From positions 1 through 10,884 of the forward strand of contig JAUXOH010000132.1 in the NCBI GenBank assembly GCA_030682505.1: a stretch of 10,884 nucleotides of DNA. The letters run 5' to 3'. Below the pieces are notes generated by a model. It was not told the DNA's origin and made no database searches. It was given only the letters and a program-made list of their open reading frames with translations. A program made the position numbers and the translations under genes. Below are positions 1-7,361 of the stretch, piece by piece; positions within the stretch are counted from its first letter, which is position 1; every line of letters begins with the position of its first letter. This stretch comes from Candidatus Didemnitutus sp. GTDB taxonomy: Bacteria; Verrucomicrobiota; Verrucomicrobiia; Opitutales; Opitutaceae.

Positions 1-2310
1 GCGCCCGACCTGATTCGGGTCCGCGCCATTTTTGCCGGCCAAACCGCCGCGTTGGATCACTCGTGGGCCATTGACCGCACGGAGTGGAATCCGCCGCCGT
101 GGCAACTCGGCGAAACCGCTGACACGGTCAGCCTCGCCACCGCTGCCGTGAGAGTCGTGATTCAACGCGACCCGCTGCTCATTCAATTTCAAGACGCCGT
201 CACCGGGCGCGTCATCAATGCCGACGCCCGCCCGATGGCGCGCGATCCGGAAACCGGCCGCCTGGCGGCGGCCAAGCGCTTCGGCCTCGACGAACACTTC
301 TACGGTCTCGGCGAGAAAGCCGCCCGCCTCGACAAGCGGCGCGGCAAGTTCGTGATGTGGAATTCCGACACGCCCGGCTACGTCGAGGGCACGGATCCGA
401 TCTACCAAAGCGTTCCGTTCTACCTCGGATGGGACGACGGCCAAGCCTACGGGCTCTTTTACGACAACACCTACCGCACCACGTTCGATCTCGGTCACAC
501 CGGCCAGGAATACGCGGGCTTTGACGCCGTGGGCGGCGAGTTGAATTACTATTTTTTTGCTGGTCCGTCCCTGAAACAAATCGTCGGTCGCTACACTGAA
601 CTGACCGGCCGCATGCCGCTGCCGCCGCTCTGGGCGCTCGGTCATCAGCAGAGCCGCTACAGCTATTATCCCGACACGATGGTGGAGAAAATCGCCGAGC
701 AGTATCGTGCGCGCGATCTGCCGCTCGACGTGCTCTACCTCGACATCCACTACATGGATGCCTACCGCGTCTTCACGTGGGACCGCACCCGTTTCCCGGA
801 TCCGGACGGCCTGATGCGCCGACTCGCGGAGAAAGGACTGAAGGTGGTGACGATTGTTGATCCGGGCGTGAAATATCAACCGCCGCTTCCGGGGGCACAG
901 GACGCGACGGTGGATCGCGACCTCGCGCCGCAGGAAGACAGTTACTACGTTTTCAACGAGGGCCTGGCGGGAGACTATTTTCTCCGGCAGAAGGATGGCA
1001 GCCTCTACATCGGCAAGGTCTGGCCCGGGGAATCCGTCTACGTCGACTACACCCGCGAGGACGCGCGCCGCTGGTGGGGTGAAGGCCACCGCTCGCTCAC
1101 CGACCGCGGCATCGCGGGCATCTGGACCGACATGAATGAGCCCGCCGACTTCCTCGACCAGACCGGGGAGCGGCACAAGGACATCGTGTTCGACGATCTC
1201 GGCCAGCGCTCTCCCTACGCCAAGCACCGCAACACGTTTGCCCTCAACATGGCCCGCGCCACCTACGAGGGGCTCGAACGACTGCAACCGGACCGCCGGC
1301 CTTTCGTGATTACGCGCGCCGGTTCGGCGGGGATCCAGCGTTACGCGGTCAAGTGGACCGGCGACAACAACGCCACCTTCGCCTCACTCGCACTGAACAT
1401 CCCGATGTTCGCCTCGCTCGGACTCTCCGGACAGGCCTTTGTCGGCGCAGACATTCCCGGCTTCATCGGCCGCGGCGACGGTGAACTGCTCGCCCGCGCC
1501 TATCAGGTCGCCACCTTCGCGCCTTTCTGCCGCAACCACAGCGCCATCGATCAATATGACAAGGAGCCGTGGCGCTTCGGCACTTACTACGAGAACATCG
1601 TCAGGAAATATCTGAAGCTCCGCTACCGGTTGATGCCGTTCCTTTACACGACCCTCGAGGAAGCCCACCGCACCGGCGTGCCGCTGTTTCGGCCGCTGCT
1701 CTTGAATTTCCAATCCGACACCAACACGTTGAACATGGACGACCAGTTCATGGTCGGCGACGCGCTCCTCGCCGCGCCGGTGGTGACCGCCGGGCAACGC
1801 GCGCGTGAGGTCTATCTCCCCGCCGGACGATGGTATGAATTCGAGTCTGGCGCCGCGGTGCGGGGCGGCGACATGCTGCGCGTCGATGCGCCCCTCGACC
1901 ACATGCCGCTTTATGTGCGCGGCGGCAGCATCGTGCCCTCCACGGTGTCGATGAATTATACCGACGAGAAACCCTGGAATCCCCTGCGTTTCGACATTTA
2001 TCCGGACGATCAGGGAACCGCCACCGGCTCGCTCTACGAAGACGATGGCCGGTCGCCCGATTACAAGCAGGGTTCCTTCCGCCGGACCTCGCTCCACTTC
2101 GCCAATTCCCGTCTCACGCTGACTGCCGAGGGGAGTTACCAGCCCGCCGCCCGCCGGTTTGAAATGGCGCTGCACGGCCAGCCCGCGGTCGGCACCGTGT
2201 GGGTCAACGGCCAGCCGCTCGCGGCGGCGGAGTGGTCGCGTGATGAAAACGGGGTCGTGTGGGTGAGGCTCGAAGACAGCGGAAAAACCCTGAACCTGGA
2301 GTTCCGCTGA
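1..2310 (+). CDS. Glycoside hydrolase family 31 alpha-glucosidase (5' end beyond window)
   Basis: Retaining exo-alpha-glucosidase that should release glucose from the non-reducing ends of maltooligosaccharides. The frame is open to base 1 and the residues before the first possible start (a TTG at 52) already read as family sequence, so the true start lies upstream; 769 residues are visible. An N-terminal beta-sandwich comes first, then the TIM barrel from about residue 205 (PLPPLWALGHQQSRYSYY). The nucleophile is Asp377 in IWTDMNEP and the acid/base is Asp455 in WTGDN. The DMNEP form fits alpha-glucosidases rather than YicI-type alpha-xylosidases. The C-terminal beta-sandwiches start near YLPAGRWYEF (residue 605) and include a DUF5110-like part (LYEDDGRSPDYKQG). 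The next gene, malQ, begins 2 nt after the TGA stop, so this is the first visible gene of an operon. Because the N-terminus is missing, I cannot tell whether it carries a signal peptide. Exact substrate is inferred from family and neighbours. Confidence 0.93.
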   Translation, partial: APDLIRVRAIFAGQTAALDHSWAIDRTEWNPPPWQLGETADTVSLATAAVRVVIQRDPLLIQFQDAVTGRVINADARPMARDPETGRLAAAKRFGLDEHFYGLGEKAARLDKRRGKFVMWNSDTPGYVEGTDPIYQSVPFYLGWDDGQAYGLFYDNTYRTTFDLGHTGQEYAGFDAVGGELNYYFFAGPSLKQIVGRYTELTGRMPLPPLWALGHQQSRYSYYPDTMVEKIAEQYRARDLPLDVLYLDIHYMDAYRVFTWDRTRFPDPDGLMRRLAEKGLKVVTIVDPGVKYQPPLPGAQDATVDRDLAPQEDSYYVFNEGLAGDYFLRQKDGSLYIGKVWPGESVYVDYTREDARRWWGEGHRSLTDRGIAGIWTDMNEPADFLDQTGERHKDIVFDDLGQRSPYAKHRNTFALNMARATYEGLERLQPDRRPFVITRAGSAGIQRYAVKWTGDNNATFASLALNIPMFASLGLSGQAFVGADIPGFIGRGDGELLARAYQVATFAPFCRNHSAIDQYDKEPWRFGTYYENIVRKYLKLRYRLMPFLYTTLEEAHRTGVPLFRPLLLNFQSDTNTLNMDDQFMVGDALLAAPVVTAGQRAREVYLPAGRWYEFESGAAVRGGDMLRVDAPLDHMPLYVRGGSIVPSTVSMNYTDEKPWNPLRFDIYPDDQGTATGSLYEDDGRSPDYKQGSFRRTSLHFANSRLTLTAEGSYQPAARRFEMALHGQPAVGTVWVNGQPLAAAEWSRDENGVVWVRLEDSGKTLNLEFR
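2298..2301 (+). promoter_or_regulatory. Shine-Dalgarno sequence for malQ
   Basis: GGAG lies inside the last codons of the GH31 gene, 11 nt before the ATG at 2313. It supports that start over the longer GTG frame opening at 2259, which would add 18 residues that do not resemble the family and would overlap GH31 by 52 nt. It is the clearest ribosome-binding site in the window. Confidence 0.6.
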
Positions 2311-2312
2311 TC

Positions 2313-3881
2313 ATGGAAGCGCCTCCGGTAACCTGGCTGAACACGCGCGCGGCGGGTGTGCTGGCGCATGTCTCGTCGCTGCCTGGCGACTATGGCATCG
2401 GCAATCTCGGCGCGGCGGCGCGCGGTTTTGTCGATTTTCTGGCCGAGGCGGGAGTGCGCTACTGGCAGATCTGCCCGATCGGGCCGACGGGGTATGGGGA
2501 TTCGCCTTACCAGCTTTTCTCGAGCCGCGCGGGCAATCCCTACTTCATCGATCTGGGGGAACTGCACGAGGCCGACCTGTTGACGGCCGCCGAACTGGAA
2601 CCGTTGCGCAAGTTGTCGGCTGCGCGGGTCGATTACGGGCAGCTTTACGAGAAGTTCTGGACCGTGCTGGCTCGCGCCAGCGACCGGTTTCACGAGTTGA
2701 ACGTGGATGAGTGCGACGGGCACGGCTCCTACCGGCAATTCCGACGCGCCAACGCGGGTTGGCTGGAGCCCTTTGCCAACTTCATGGCGCTCAAGGCGCA
2801 CTTTGGGGGGCAGGCGTGGACGACCTGGCCGACGGAATTTCGTGAGTGGAGTCCCTCCCTGCGGACGACGCTGCCCGAAGTGGCGCGCCGGGAGGCGGAA
2901 AGACACGAATTCTACCAGTATATCTTTTTCGGCCAATGGAACCGGCTGCGCAACCATGCGGCGACGTGCAGCGTGGGCATCATCGGCGACGTGCCGATCT
3001 TTGTCGCTCTCGACAGCGCCGACACCTGGCAGAATCGCGCGGCCTTCCGCCTCGACGGCAACGGTCAGCCCCTGGCTGTCGCCGGGGTGCCGCCGGACTA
3101 TTTTTCAGCCCTCGGGCAACTCTGGGGCAACCCGCTCTATGATTGGGAACACCTGAGCGGCACGGGTTACGCGTGGTGGATCGATCGGCTGCGGGCGGCT
3201 TTCGAACTCTACGACATCATCCGGCTCGATCATTTTCGCGGCTTCAACACCTATTGGGAGATTCCCGCGGGAGCCCCCGACGCGCGCACGGGCCAGTGGC
3301 GCAACGGGCCGGGCGCGGCGTTTTTCGGTGCCGTGCGCACCGCCATTCCGCAGGCGCGGATCATCGCCGAGGATCTCGGCTACATCGGGCCGGGCGTCGT
3401 TGATCTGCGGCGCGGGGCCGGGCTGCCGGGCATGAAGGTCCTGCAGTTCGCCTACGGTCACGACGCGAACAACGCCAACCTGCCCCACTTCTACCCGCCC
3501 GACAGCGTCGCTTACACCGGCACCCACGACAACACCACGACGCGGGATTGGCTGGAGTCACTCGCGCCGGAATACGCGGCGCAGGTGGACGAGTATTTTC
3601 AATTGGGCGGCTCCCGTTCCGCTTGGCCGATGATTCGGGCGGCCCTCGCGACCGTGTCGCGACTGGCGGTGATTCCGATGCAGGACCTGCTCGATCTTGG
3701 GGCCCCGGCGACGTTGAACCGGCCCGGCACGATGGACGGCAACTGGCAGTGGCGCTTCACGGCGGCCGAGGTGGAGCAATTGCGCACCGAAAAAGTTTCG
3801 ACCTTGCGGCATTGGATCGAGCTCTATGATCGCACCGGCGAACGTCCCGTGCGCGACTACAGCGAACCTCCCTCTCCATGA
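2313..3881 (+). CDS. malQ: 4-alpha-glucanotransferase (amylomaltase, GH77)
   Basis: Cytoplasmic disproportionating enzyme that transfers alpha-1,4-glucan segments between maltooligosaccharides, producing glucose and longer chains. Starting at ATG 2313 it is 522 residues, the short amylomaltase/DPE1 type (about 500 aa) without the extra N-terminal domains of E. coli-type MalQ. The N-terminus shows the expected RAAGVLAHVSSLPGDYGIGNLG and later YWQICPIGPTGYGDSPYQ. Catalytic residues are all visible: nucleophile Asp306 (IRLDHFRG), acid/base Glu353 (IAEDLG) and transition-state stabiliser Asp406 (GTHDNTTT). Their spacing is close to that of Thermus amylomaltase. The start is 2 nt after the GH31 stop and its TGA stop overlaps the transporter's ATG, so all three genes are probably co-transcribed and translationally coupled. 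No maltodextrin phosphorylase or glucokinase is in view. Confidence 0.95.
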   Translation: MEAPPVTWLNTRAAGVLAHVSSLPGDYGIGNLGAAARGFVDFLAEAGVRYWQICPIGPTGYGDSPYQLFSSRAGNPYFIDLGELHEADLLTAAELEPLRKLSAARVDYGQLYEKFWTVLARASDRFHELNVDECDGHGSYRQFRRANAGWLEPFANFMALKAHFGGQAWTTWPTEFREWSPSLRTTLPEVARREAERHEFYQYIFFGQWNRLRNHAATCSVGIIGDVPIFVALDSADTWQNRAAFRLDGNGQPLAVAGVPPDYFSALGQLWGNPLYDWEHLSGTGYAWWIDRLRAAFELYDIIRLDHFRGFNTYWEIPAGAPDARTGQWRNGPGAAFFGAVRTAIPQARIIAEDLGYIGPGVVDLRRGAGLPGMKVLQFAYGHDANNANLPHFYPPDSVAYTGTHDNTTTRDWLESLAPEYAAQVDEYFQLGGSRSAWPMIRAALATVSRLAVIPMQDLLDLGAPATLNRPGTMDGNWQWRFTAAEVEQLRTEKVSTLRHWIELYDRTGERPVRDYSEPPSP

Positions 3882-5188
3882 AAGAACACCGTCCGCTTTC
3901 CCTCCCCGCGATCTGGAACATGAGTTTCGGTTTTCTGGGCATCCAGTTTGGCTGGGGTCTGCAGATGGCAAACATGAGCGCCATCTACGAGTTTCTCGGC
4001 GCGGCGGAGAGCGACATTCCGATCCTGTGGCTCGCGGCACCGCTCACCGGCTTGATTGTGCAACCGATCGTCGGCTACTACAGTGATCGCACCTGGACGC
4101 GGCTCGGGCGCCGCCGGCCCTATTTTCTCGCCGGTGCGATTCTCGCCAGCCTGGCCCTGATCGCCATGCCCAATTCCCCGACGCTGTGGATGGCGGCCGG
4201 ACTGCTGTGGATTCTGGATGCATCGGTGAACATCAGCATGGAGCCATTCCGGGCGTTTGTGGGAGACCTGTTGCCGCCGAAACAGCGGCAGGTGGGTTTT
4301 GCGATGCAGAGTTTGTTGATCGGCCTTGGCGCCGTGCTCTCCTCGGCGCTGCCGTGGTTGCTGACCCGCTTGGGTTGGGTTGAGATGGGCACACCGGACG
4401 GCGGCATCCCGTGGTCGGTCAAATTGTCCTTCTACATTGGCGCTGCGGTCTTCATCAGCGCGGTCATCTACACCATCGTCACAACCCCGGAGCATCCGCC
4501 GGAGCCCGAGGATCTGGCCGAGCAGGCGAAGGCGCCCGGCTCGTTCTTCCGGGATGTTTTTTCCGGCATTGCCAACATGCCGTTGCTGATGCGCCGCCTG
4601 GCGGTCGTGCAGTTTTTCACCTGGCTGGCGCTCTTTTGCATGTGGATCTATTTCACGCCGGCGATTGCGCGCACCGTTTTCGGCGGCACGCCGGGGTCGA
4701 TCGAATACCAGCGCGGCCTGGAATGGGGCGGCGTGTGTTTTGCGGTCTATAACGGCGTGGCGTTTGGGGTGGCCTTCCTGCTCGTGGCGCTGGCGCGGCG
4801 GGGGGTGCCGGCGAAGTTGATGCATCGGGTCGGACTGATTTGCGCCGGCGCGGGACTGGTTTCCGTGGGCTTCGTGACCAACCCGGAGATGTTGCTGCTC
4901 TCCATGGCCGGGGTTGGGGTCGGTTGGGCGACGATTCTCTCGATGCCCTACGCGCTGCTGTCCAATGCGATTCCGCCCAAGCAAATGGGTTTCTACATGG
5001 GGGTGTTCAATTTCTTCATCGTGCTGCCGCAGATTCTCGCCGCGACCCTGCTGGGTCCGGTGGTACAACACCTGCTGGGCGGCCGGCCGATTGTGGCCGT
5101 GATGCTCGGCGGCGGATCGATGCTCCTGGCCGCCGTGGCGCTGAGCTGGGTGCCGTCGGACAGCGAAGCAACCAAAGCAACGGTCTAA
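3878..5188 (+). CDS. MFS sugar transporter, SLC45/GPH-like (probable maltose-type symporter)
   Basis: Inner-membrane transporter of 436 residues with about 12 hydrophobic segments, the usual MFS length. The loop after TM2 carries GYYSDRTWTRLGRRRP (66-81), an MFS motif-A variant typical of the plant SUC / animal SLC45 / bacterial maltose-transporter group. A second group hallmark, Asp114 followed by NISMEPFRAFVGD (118-130), lies in TM4 and its loop. Members are generally proton-coupled symporters of sucrose or maltose; maltose or maltooligosaccharide import is inferred here from the GH31 and GH77 genes upstream. The ATG overlaps the malQ stop (ATGA), and I see no independent ribosome-binding site, so translation likely depends on coupling. 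The TAA stop (5186-5188) overlaps the stop of the convergent AraC gene. Glucose or another disaccharide cannot be excluded as substrate. Confidence 0.88.
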   Translation: MKEHRPLSLPAIWNMSFGFLGIQFGWGLQMANMSAIYEFLGAAESDIPILWLAAPLTGLIVQPIVGYYSDRTWTRLGRRRPYFLAGAILASLALIAMPNSPTLWMAAGLLWILDASVNISMEPFRAFVGDLLPPKQRQVGFAMQSLLIGLGAVLSSALPWLLTRLGWVEMGTPDGGIPWSVKLSFYIGAAVFISAVIYTIVTTPEHPPEPEDLAEQAKAPGSFFRDVFSGIANMPLLMRRLAVVQFFTWLALFCMWIYFTPAIARTVFGGTPGSIEYQRGLEWGGVCFAVYNGVAFGVAFLLVALARRGVPAKLMHRVGLICAGAGLVSVGFVTNPEMLLLSMAGVGVGWATILSMPYALLSNAIPPKQMGFYMGVFNFFIVLPQILAATLLGPVVQHLLGGRPIVAVMLGGGSMLLAAVALSWVPSDSEATKATV

Positions 5189-6216
5189 TCCGATGGCGAC
5201 GGTGCCGGGGTGGGCGAGCCTTTCTTGGCAGGCAGACCGTGGGTGAAATCGAGGCGGTCGTAGTAAACCGTCTTGGGCTGATCTTCCTGCTTGTTGCGAT
5301 GCGCCTCGATTTGCGCGCGGTATTCATGGGGCGTCATCCCCTTGTGCTGTTTGAAGACGCGGGCAAAATAGGCGGGATCGGCGAAGCCACTGGCGTAGGC
5401 GATTTCGGAAATGGTCAGCTTGGTTGATTCCAGCGCGAGGATCGATCCGTCGATGCGGATCCGCTGGATGTAATGCGTCAGGCGTTCCTTGGTTTCCGTG
5501 TGGAAAAGATGGGACAGGTAATCGGCGGAACAACCGAGCACCTCGGCGATGTGTTGAACGCAGAGTTCGGAATTGGCGAATTGCTCGCGCACCAGGCACT
5601 TGGCCTGAAAAACCTTGCCGATGTCGCTGTTGAGTTGGCCGGTGCCGGTTTCCACGATGTTGCGGAAGAGCCCGAGCAATGCGAGCAGCAGGCCCTGCAG
5701 CACGGCGGTGCGAGCCGGCCCCTGCGTGTTGTGGGTTTGGGCGAGGGTGTTGGCGAGAGTCAGGAAGACATCGAGGTTGGGCGCGTCGAAGAACTCGATG
5801 ACCTCGATGTCGGGCTTGCCGGGCTGGGCTTCGTGCGCGAAGTGCAGGCTGAGCGTGTTGTTGTAGAAACCGGCGACGAGGTTGCGGAACGGTTTGTCGG
5901 GGGTGGAACCAATCGCTTCCTCGTGCGGCACACCGGCAGGGATGACGCAGATCTCGTCGGCGCCCACGCGGAAGTTTTCGCGCGGAAAGCTGAAGTCCGT
6001 CCAACCGTTCAAACCAAGGAAAAACTCCGGGCGGTAGTGGTAGTGCATGCCGCGGCGGTTTTGCACGGGCTTGACGTCGTGAGGCACGCGCAGGGTCAGG
6101 CGGTTGCGTTCGACAAGCTTGATCGCGTTGTCAAAGGCTTGCCGCATTTCCGCGCGATTGTGATGACTCATCGAGCGGGCGGCAAACAGGGCGTGAGGGG
6201 CGCCAGTTTGTGGCAT
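5185..6216 (-). CDS. AraC-family transcriptional regulator with cupin sensor domain
   Basis: DNA-binding regulator of 343 residues. The N-terminal half is a cupin-type ligand domain. It keeps both cupin motifs: His58-x-His60-x3-Glu64-x6-Gly71 and Gly85-x7-Pro-x-Gly-x2-His98, so a metal-binding site may be intact. The C-terminal AraC double helix-turn-helix spans about 205-305: the first helix pair around VQHIAEVLGCSADYLSHLF, the second around LTISEIAYASGFADPAYFARVF, then the conserved KGMTPHEYR. A basic, proline-rich tail of about 38 residues follows. I chose the ATG at 6216; a second ATG at residue 16 (6171) is possible and neither has a clear ribosome-binding site. It is convergent with the sugar operon and its TAG stop lies within the transporter's stop region. 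Control of the GH31-malQ-transporter operon in response to a sugar is inference from proximity. Confidence 0.9.
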   Translation of the reverse strand: MPQTGAPHALFAARSMSHHNRAEMRQAFDNAIKLVERNRLTLRVPHDVKPVQNRRGMHYHYRPEFFLGLNGWTDFSFPRENFRVGADEICVIPAGVPHEEAIGSTPDKPFRNLVAGFYNNTLSLHFAHEAQPGKPDIEVIEFFDAPNLDVFLTLANTLAQTHNTQGPARTAVLQGLLLALLGLFRNIVETGTGQLNSDIGKVFQAKCLVREQFANSELCVQHIAEVLGCSADYLSHLFHTETKERLTHYIQRIRIDGSILALESTKLTISEIAYASGFADPAYFARVFKQHKGMTPHEYRAQIEAHRNKQEDQPKTVYYDRLDFTHGLPAKKGSPTPAPSPSD

Positions 6217-6374
6217 GGTGATCGCCGGTTAGGGGCGGCGGGGTATGGGTCGGGGCGAATGGTTAGAGCGAGACCCGTGAAACTCAAATGGTAATTCACC
6301 CCGGCTGGGCCGTGGAAACCACCCGACCAGGTCCGTTCGTTGAATAAGGTTCCCCGGACCAGCGTCCTACAGGC
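6217..6374. promoter_or_regulatory. Divergent intergenic region between araC-type gene and crystallin-domain gene
   Basis: These 158 nt separate two diverging start codons, so promoters for both genes must lie here or partly in the coding ends. I find no convincing sigma-70 or sigma-54 pair. On the minus strand a TTGAGT (near 6285) is the best -35-like hexamer but it has only a poor -10 partner. The half nearer the regulator is G-rich on the plus strand; the half nearer the crystallin gene holds the inverted repeat described separately. No small ORF stands out. Confidence 0.4.
6330..6360. repeat. Short inverted repeat upstream of crystallin-domain gene
   Basis: GGTCCG (6330-6335) and its exact complement CGGACC (6355-6360) flank a 19-nt AT-richer centre and end 14 nt before the ATG at 6375. 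It could be an operator with spaced half-sites or a weak 5'-leader hairpin. Six-base arms occur by chance fairly often in GC-rich DNA, so support is limited. Confidence 0.25.
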
Positions 6375-7244
6375 ATGAAATCGTCCACCTTCCTCCTTCT
6401 GCTGGGTCTTGTCCTGCCGGTTGCGCTGCTGGCCAACCACCCGAGCGGCGATCGAGACGCTCCCCGCGTGATCTTGTATGAGCATCCGCATTTTGGCGGT
6501 GGATCCATCGCGCTGCGGGCGGGCGAGAGTTTGCCCAATCTGGCGCGGGCCACCTTCGACAACGGCCGACGGGCGAACGACCGGATTTCGTCCGTTCGCA
6601 TCGAGGGCGGCGCTGACGTCATGCTCTACACGGACGCGACTTTTCAGGGAGGGGAGCTGCGCCTGTCCCGGGACGTCCACGACCTCGGGCGCGGCGCTGG
6701 CCGTGGTGGATCGCGTTTCAGCAATCAGGTCTCTTCGGTTCGGGTCGAGGCCCGGAGAAACGAGCGCGGACCCGCGCGGCCGACCGTGGTTGTCCGGCCC
6801 TTGCCCGCGGTCGATGTCGACCGGCTGATCCAGCGCTCCTATCGCGACGTTTTGGAGCGCGAACCCGATGCGGTGGGTTTGCGCCATTATCGCGCGCAGA
6901 TCATCGACCGTGGCTGGAGCGAAAAACAGTTGCGCGACCACCTGCGCGCGAGCGACGAATATCGCGGACCGGTGGTGGAGCGGACCATCACGCGCGTCTA
7001 TCGCGAGGTGTTGGGGCGGGCACCTGATCGGAGCGGGCTCGACCACTATCGCTCCCAGTTGGTTTGGCACAACTGGACCGAGGCCGATATCCGCAAGGAC
7101 CTGCTGCGCAGCAACGAATACCGCGCCCGCGCGCCCCAGCAACCACCCGCGCTGGCTGATCACCATGAAACAGAGCCCGATTCATTGAAAGATCGCCGCC
7201 CGCAACCAAACAACGGGCGCCACCGCGAGGTCAACCGACTCTAG
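6375..7244 (+). CDS. Exported beta/gamma-crystallin domain protein with two DUF4214-like repeats
   Basis: Protein of 289 residues. Residues 1-20 are a signal peptide (MK, leucine-rich core, likely cut after VALLA), so the mature protein is outside the cytoplasm. Residues about 31-125 form two Greek-key beta/gamma-crystallin motifs, each with Tyr-x6-Gly (Tyr35-Gly42, Tyr85-Gly92). The first has a consensus calcium-binding clamp NDRISS (68-73); the second is SNQVSS (116-121), where Ser replaces the first Asn/Asp. After an arginine- and proline-rich linker, two DUF4214-like helical repeats follow (about 147-198 and 200-252), each with a Y-R-x-V-L-x-R-x-P-D core, G-L-x-H-Y-R, and a closing S-x-E-Y-R. 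The tail from about 254 is charged and proline-rich. The ATG at 6375 is chosen because it gives the signal peptide; AGG just upstream is a weak ribosome-binding site. Function is unknown; a calcium-binding surface or matrix protein is a guess. Confidence 0.88.
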   Translation: MKSSTFLLLLGLVLPVALLANHPSGDRDAPRVILYEHPHFGGGSIALRAGESLPNLARATFDNGRRANDRISSVRIEGGADVMLYTDATFQGGELRLSRDVHDLGRGAGRGGSRFSNQVSSVRVEARRNERGPARPTVVVRPLPAVDVDRLIQRSYRDVLEREPDAVGLRHYRAQIIDRGWSEKQLRDHLRASDEYRGPVVERTITRVYREVLGRAPDRSGLDHYRSQLVWHNWTEADIRKDLLRSNEYRARAPQQPPALADHHETEPDSLKDRRPQPNNGRHREVNRL

Positions 7245-7361
7245 CGGGCCAAACCGGGTCGGGGTGAATCCGGTGCCTGGCGGAGGGCTCGGTTTTAAGC
7301 CCTTGCGCTTCTGCCGGGGTGTTTGTTGTCATGGGGGAGATCGGCTGATCTCCAAAGCAAG
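7245..7361. other. Intergenic spacer before receiver-domain gene
   Basis: A 117-nt spacer with no small gene that I can support. It holds one weak hairpin, GGGCT (7285-7289) pairing with AGCCC (7298-7302) over an 8-nt loop. No T-tract follows, so it is a poor terminator candidate. A perfect 7-bp hairpin at 7336-7353 is listed separately. No clear promoter hexamers are visible, so it is open whether the receiver gene has its own promoter or is read from the crystallin-domain gene. Confidence 0.4.
7336..7353 (+). promoter_or_regulatory. Perfect 7-bp hairpin just upstream of receiver gene
   Basis: GGAGATC pairs exactly with GATCTCC across the 4-nt loop GGCT. The 3' arm ends 8 nt before the ATG at 7362, and no other Shine-Dalgarno sequence lies between. 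The 5' arm itself contains GGAG, so the structure sits where ribosomes must land. It is not followed by a T-tract, so a leader RNA structure or a protein-binding palindrome is more plausible than a terminator. Confidence 0.45.

Noticed and set aside
550..557. Seven-T run in the GH31 gene as a slippery or phase-variable site
   Set aside because: It encodes ordinary Tyr-Phe-Phe in frame, the frame stays intact, and the run is too short to argue for programmed slippage.
1384..2957. Two long minus-strand frames opposite GH31 and malQ
   Set aside because: Both sit wholly under genes with catalytic motifs and have shadow-like composition.
3857..5071. 404-codon open frame on the minus strand opposite the transporter
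   Set aside because: It is rich in Arg, His and Gln with no hydrophobic core or known motif, and lies exactly opposite a well-supported MFS gene. Long antisense frames are expected in GC-rich coding DNA.
6255..6290. Sigma-70 promoter for the AraC-type gene (TTGAGT with 16-17 nt spacing)
   Set aside because: The -10 position reads TAACCA or AACCAT, a poor match, so I do not list it as a promoter.
5473..6294. 273-codon open frame on the plus strand opposite the AraC-type gene
   Set aside because: Val/Gly/Glu-rich shadow of the regulator's coding strand, with no motif; the AraC call is clear.
7285..7302. Hairpin as terminator of the crystallin-domain gene
   Set aside because: The stem has only 5 bp with an 8-nt loop and no following T-tract.
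7255..7330. Possible cobalamin riboswitch, from GGTGAATCCGGTGCC followed by GGCGGAGGG
   Set aside because: The short match resembles part of the B12 aptamer, but no B12 box is visible, the spacer is too short for the full aptamer, and the downstream receiver gene has no cobalamin link.
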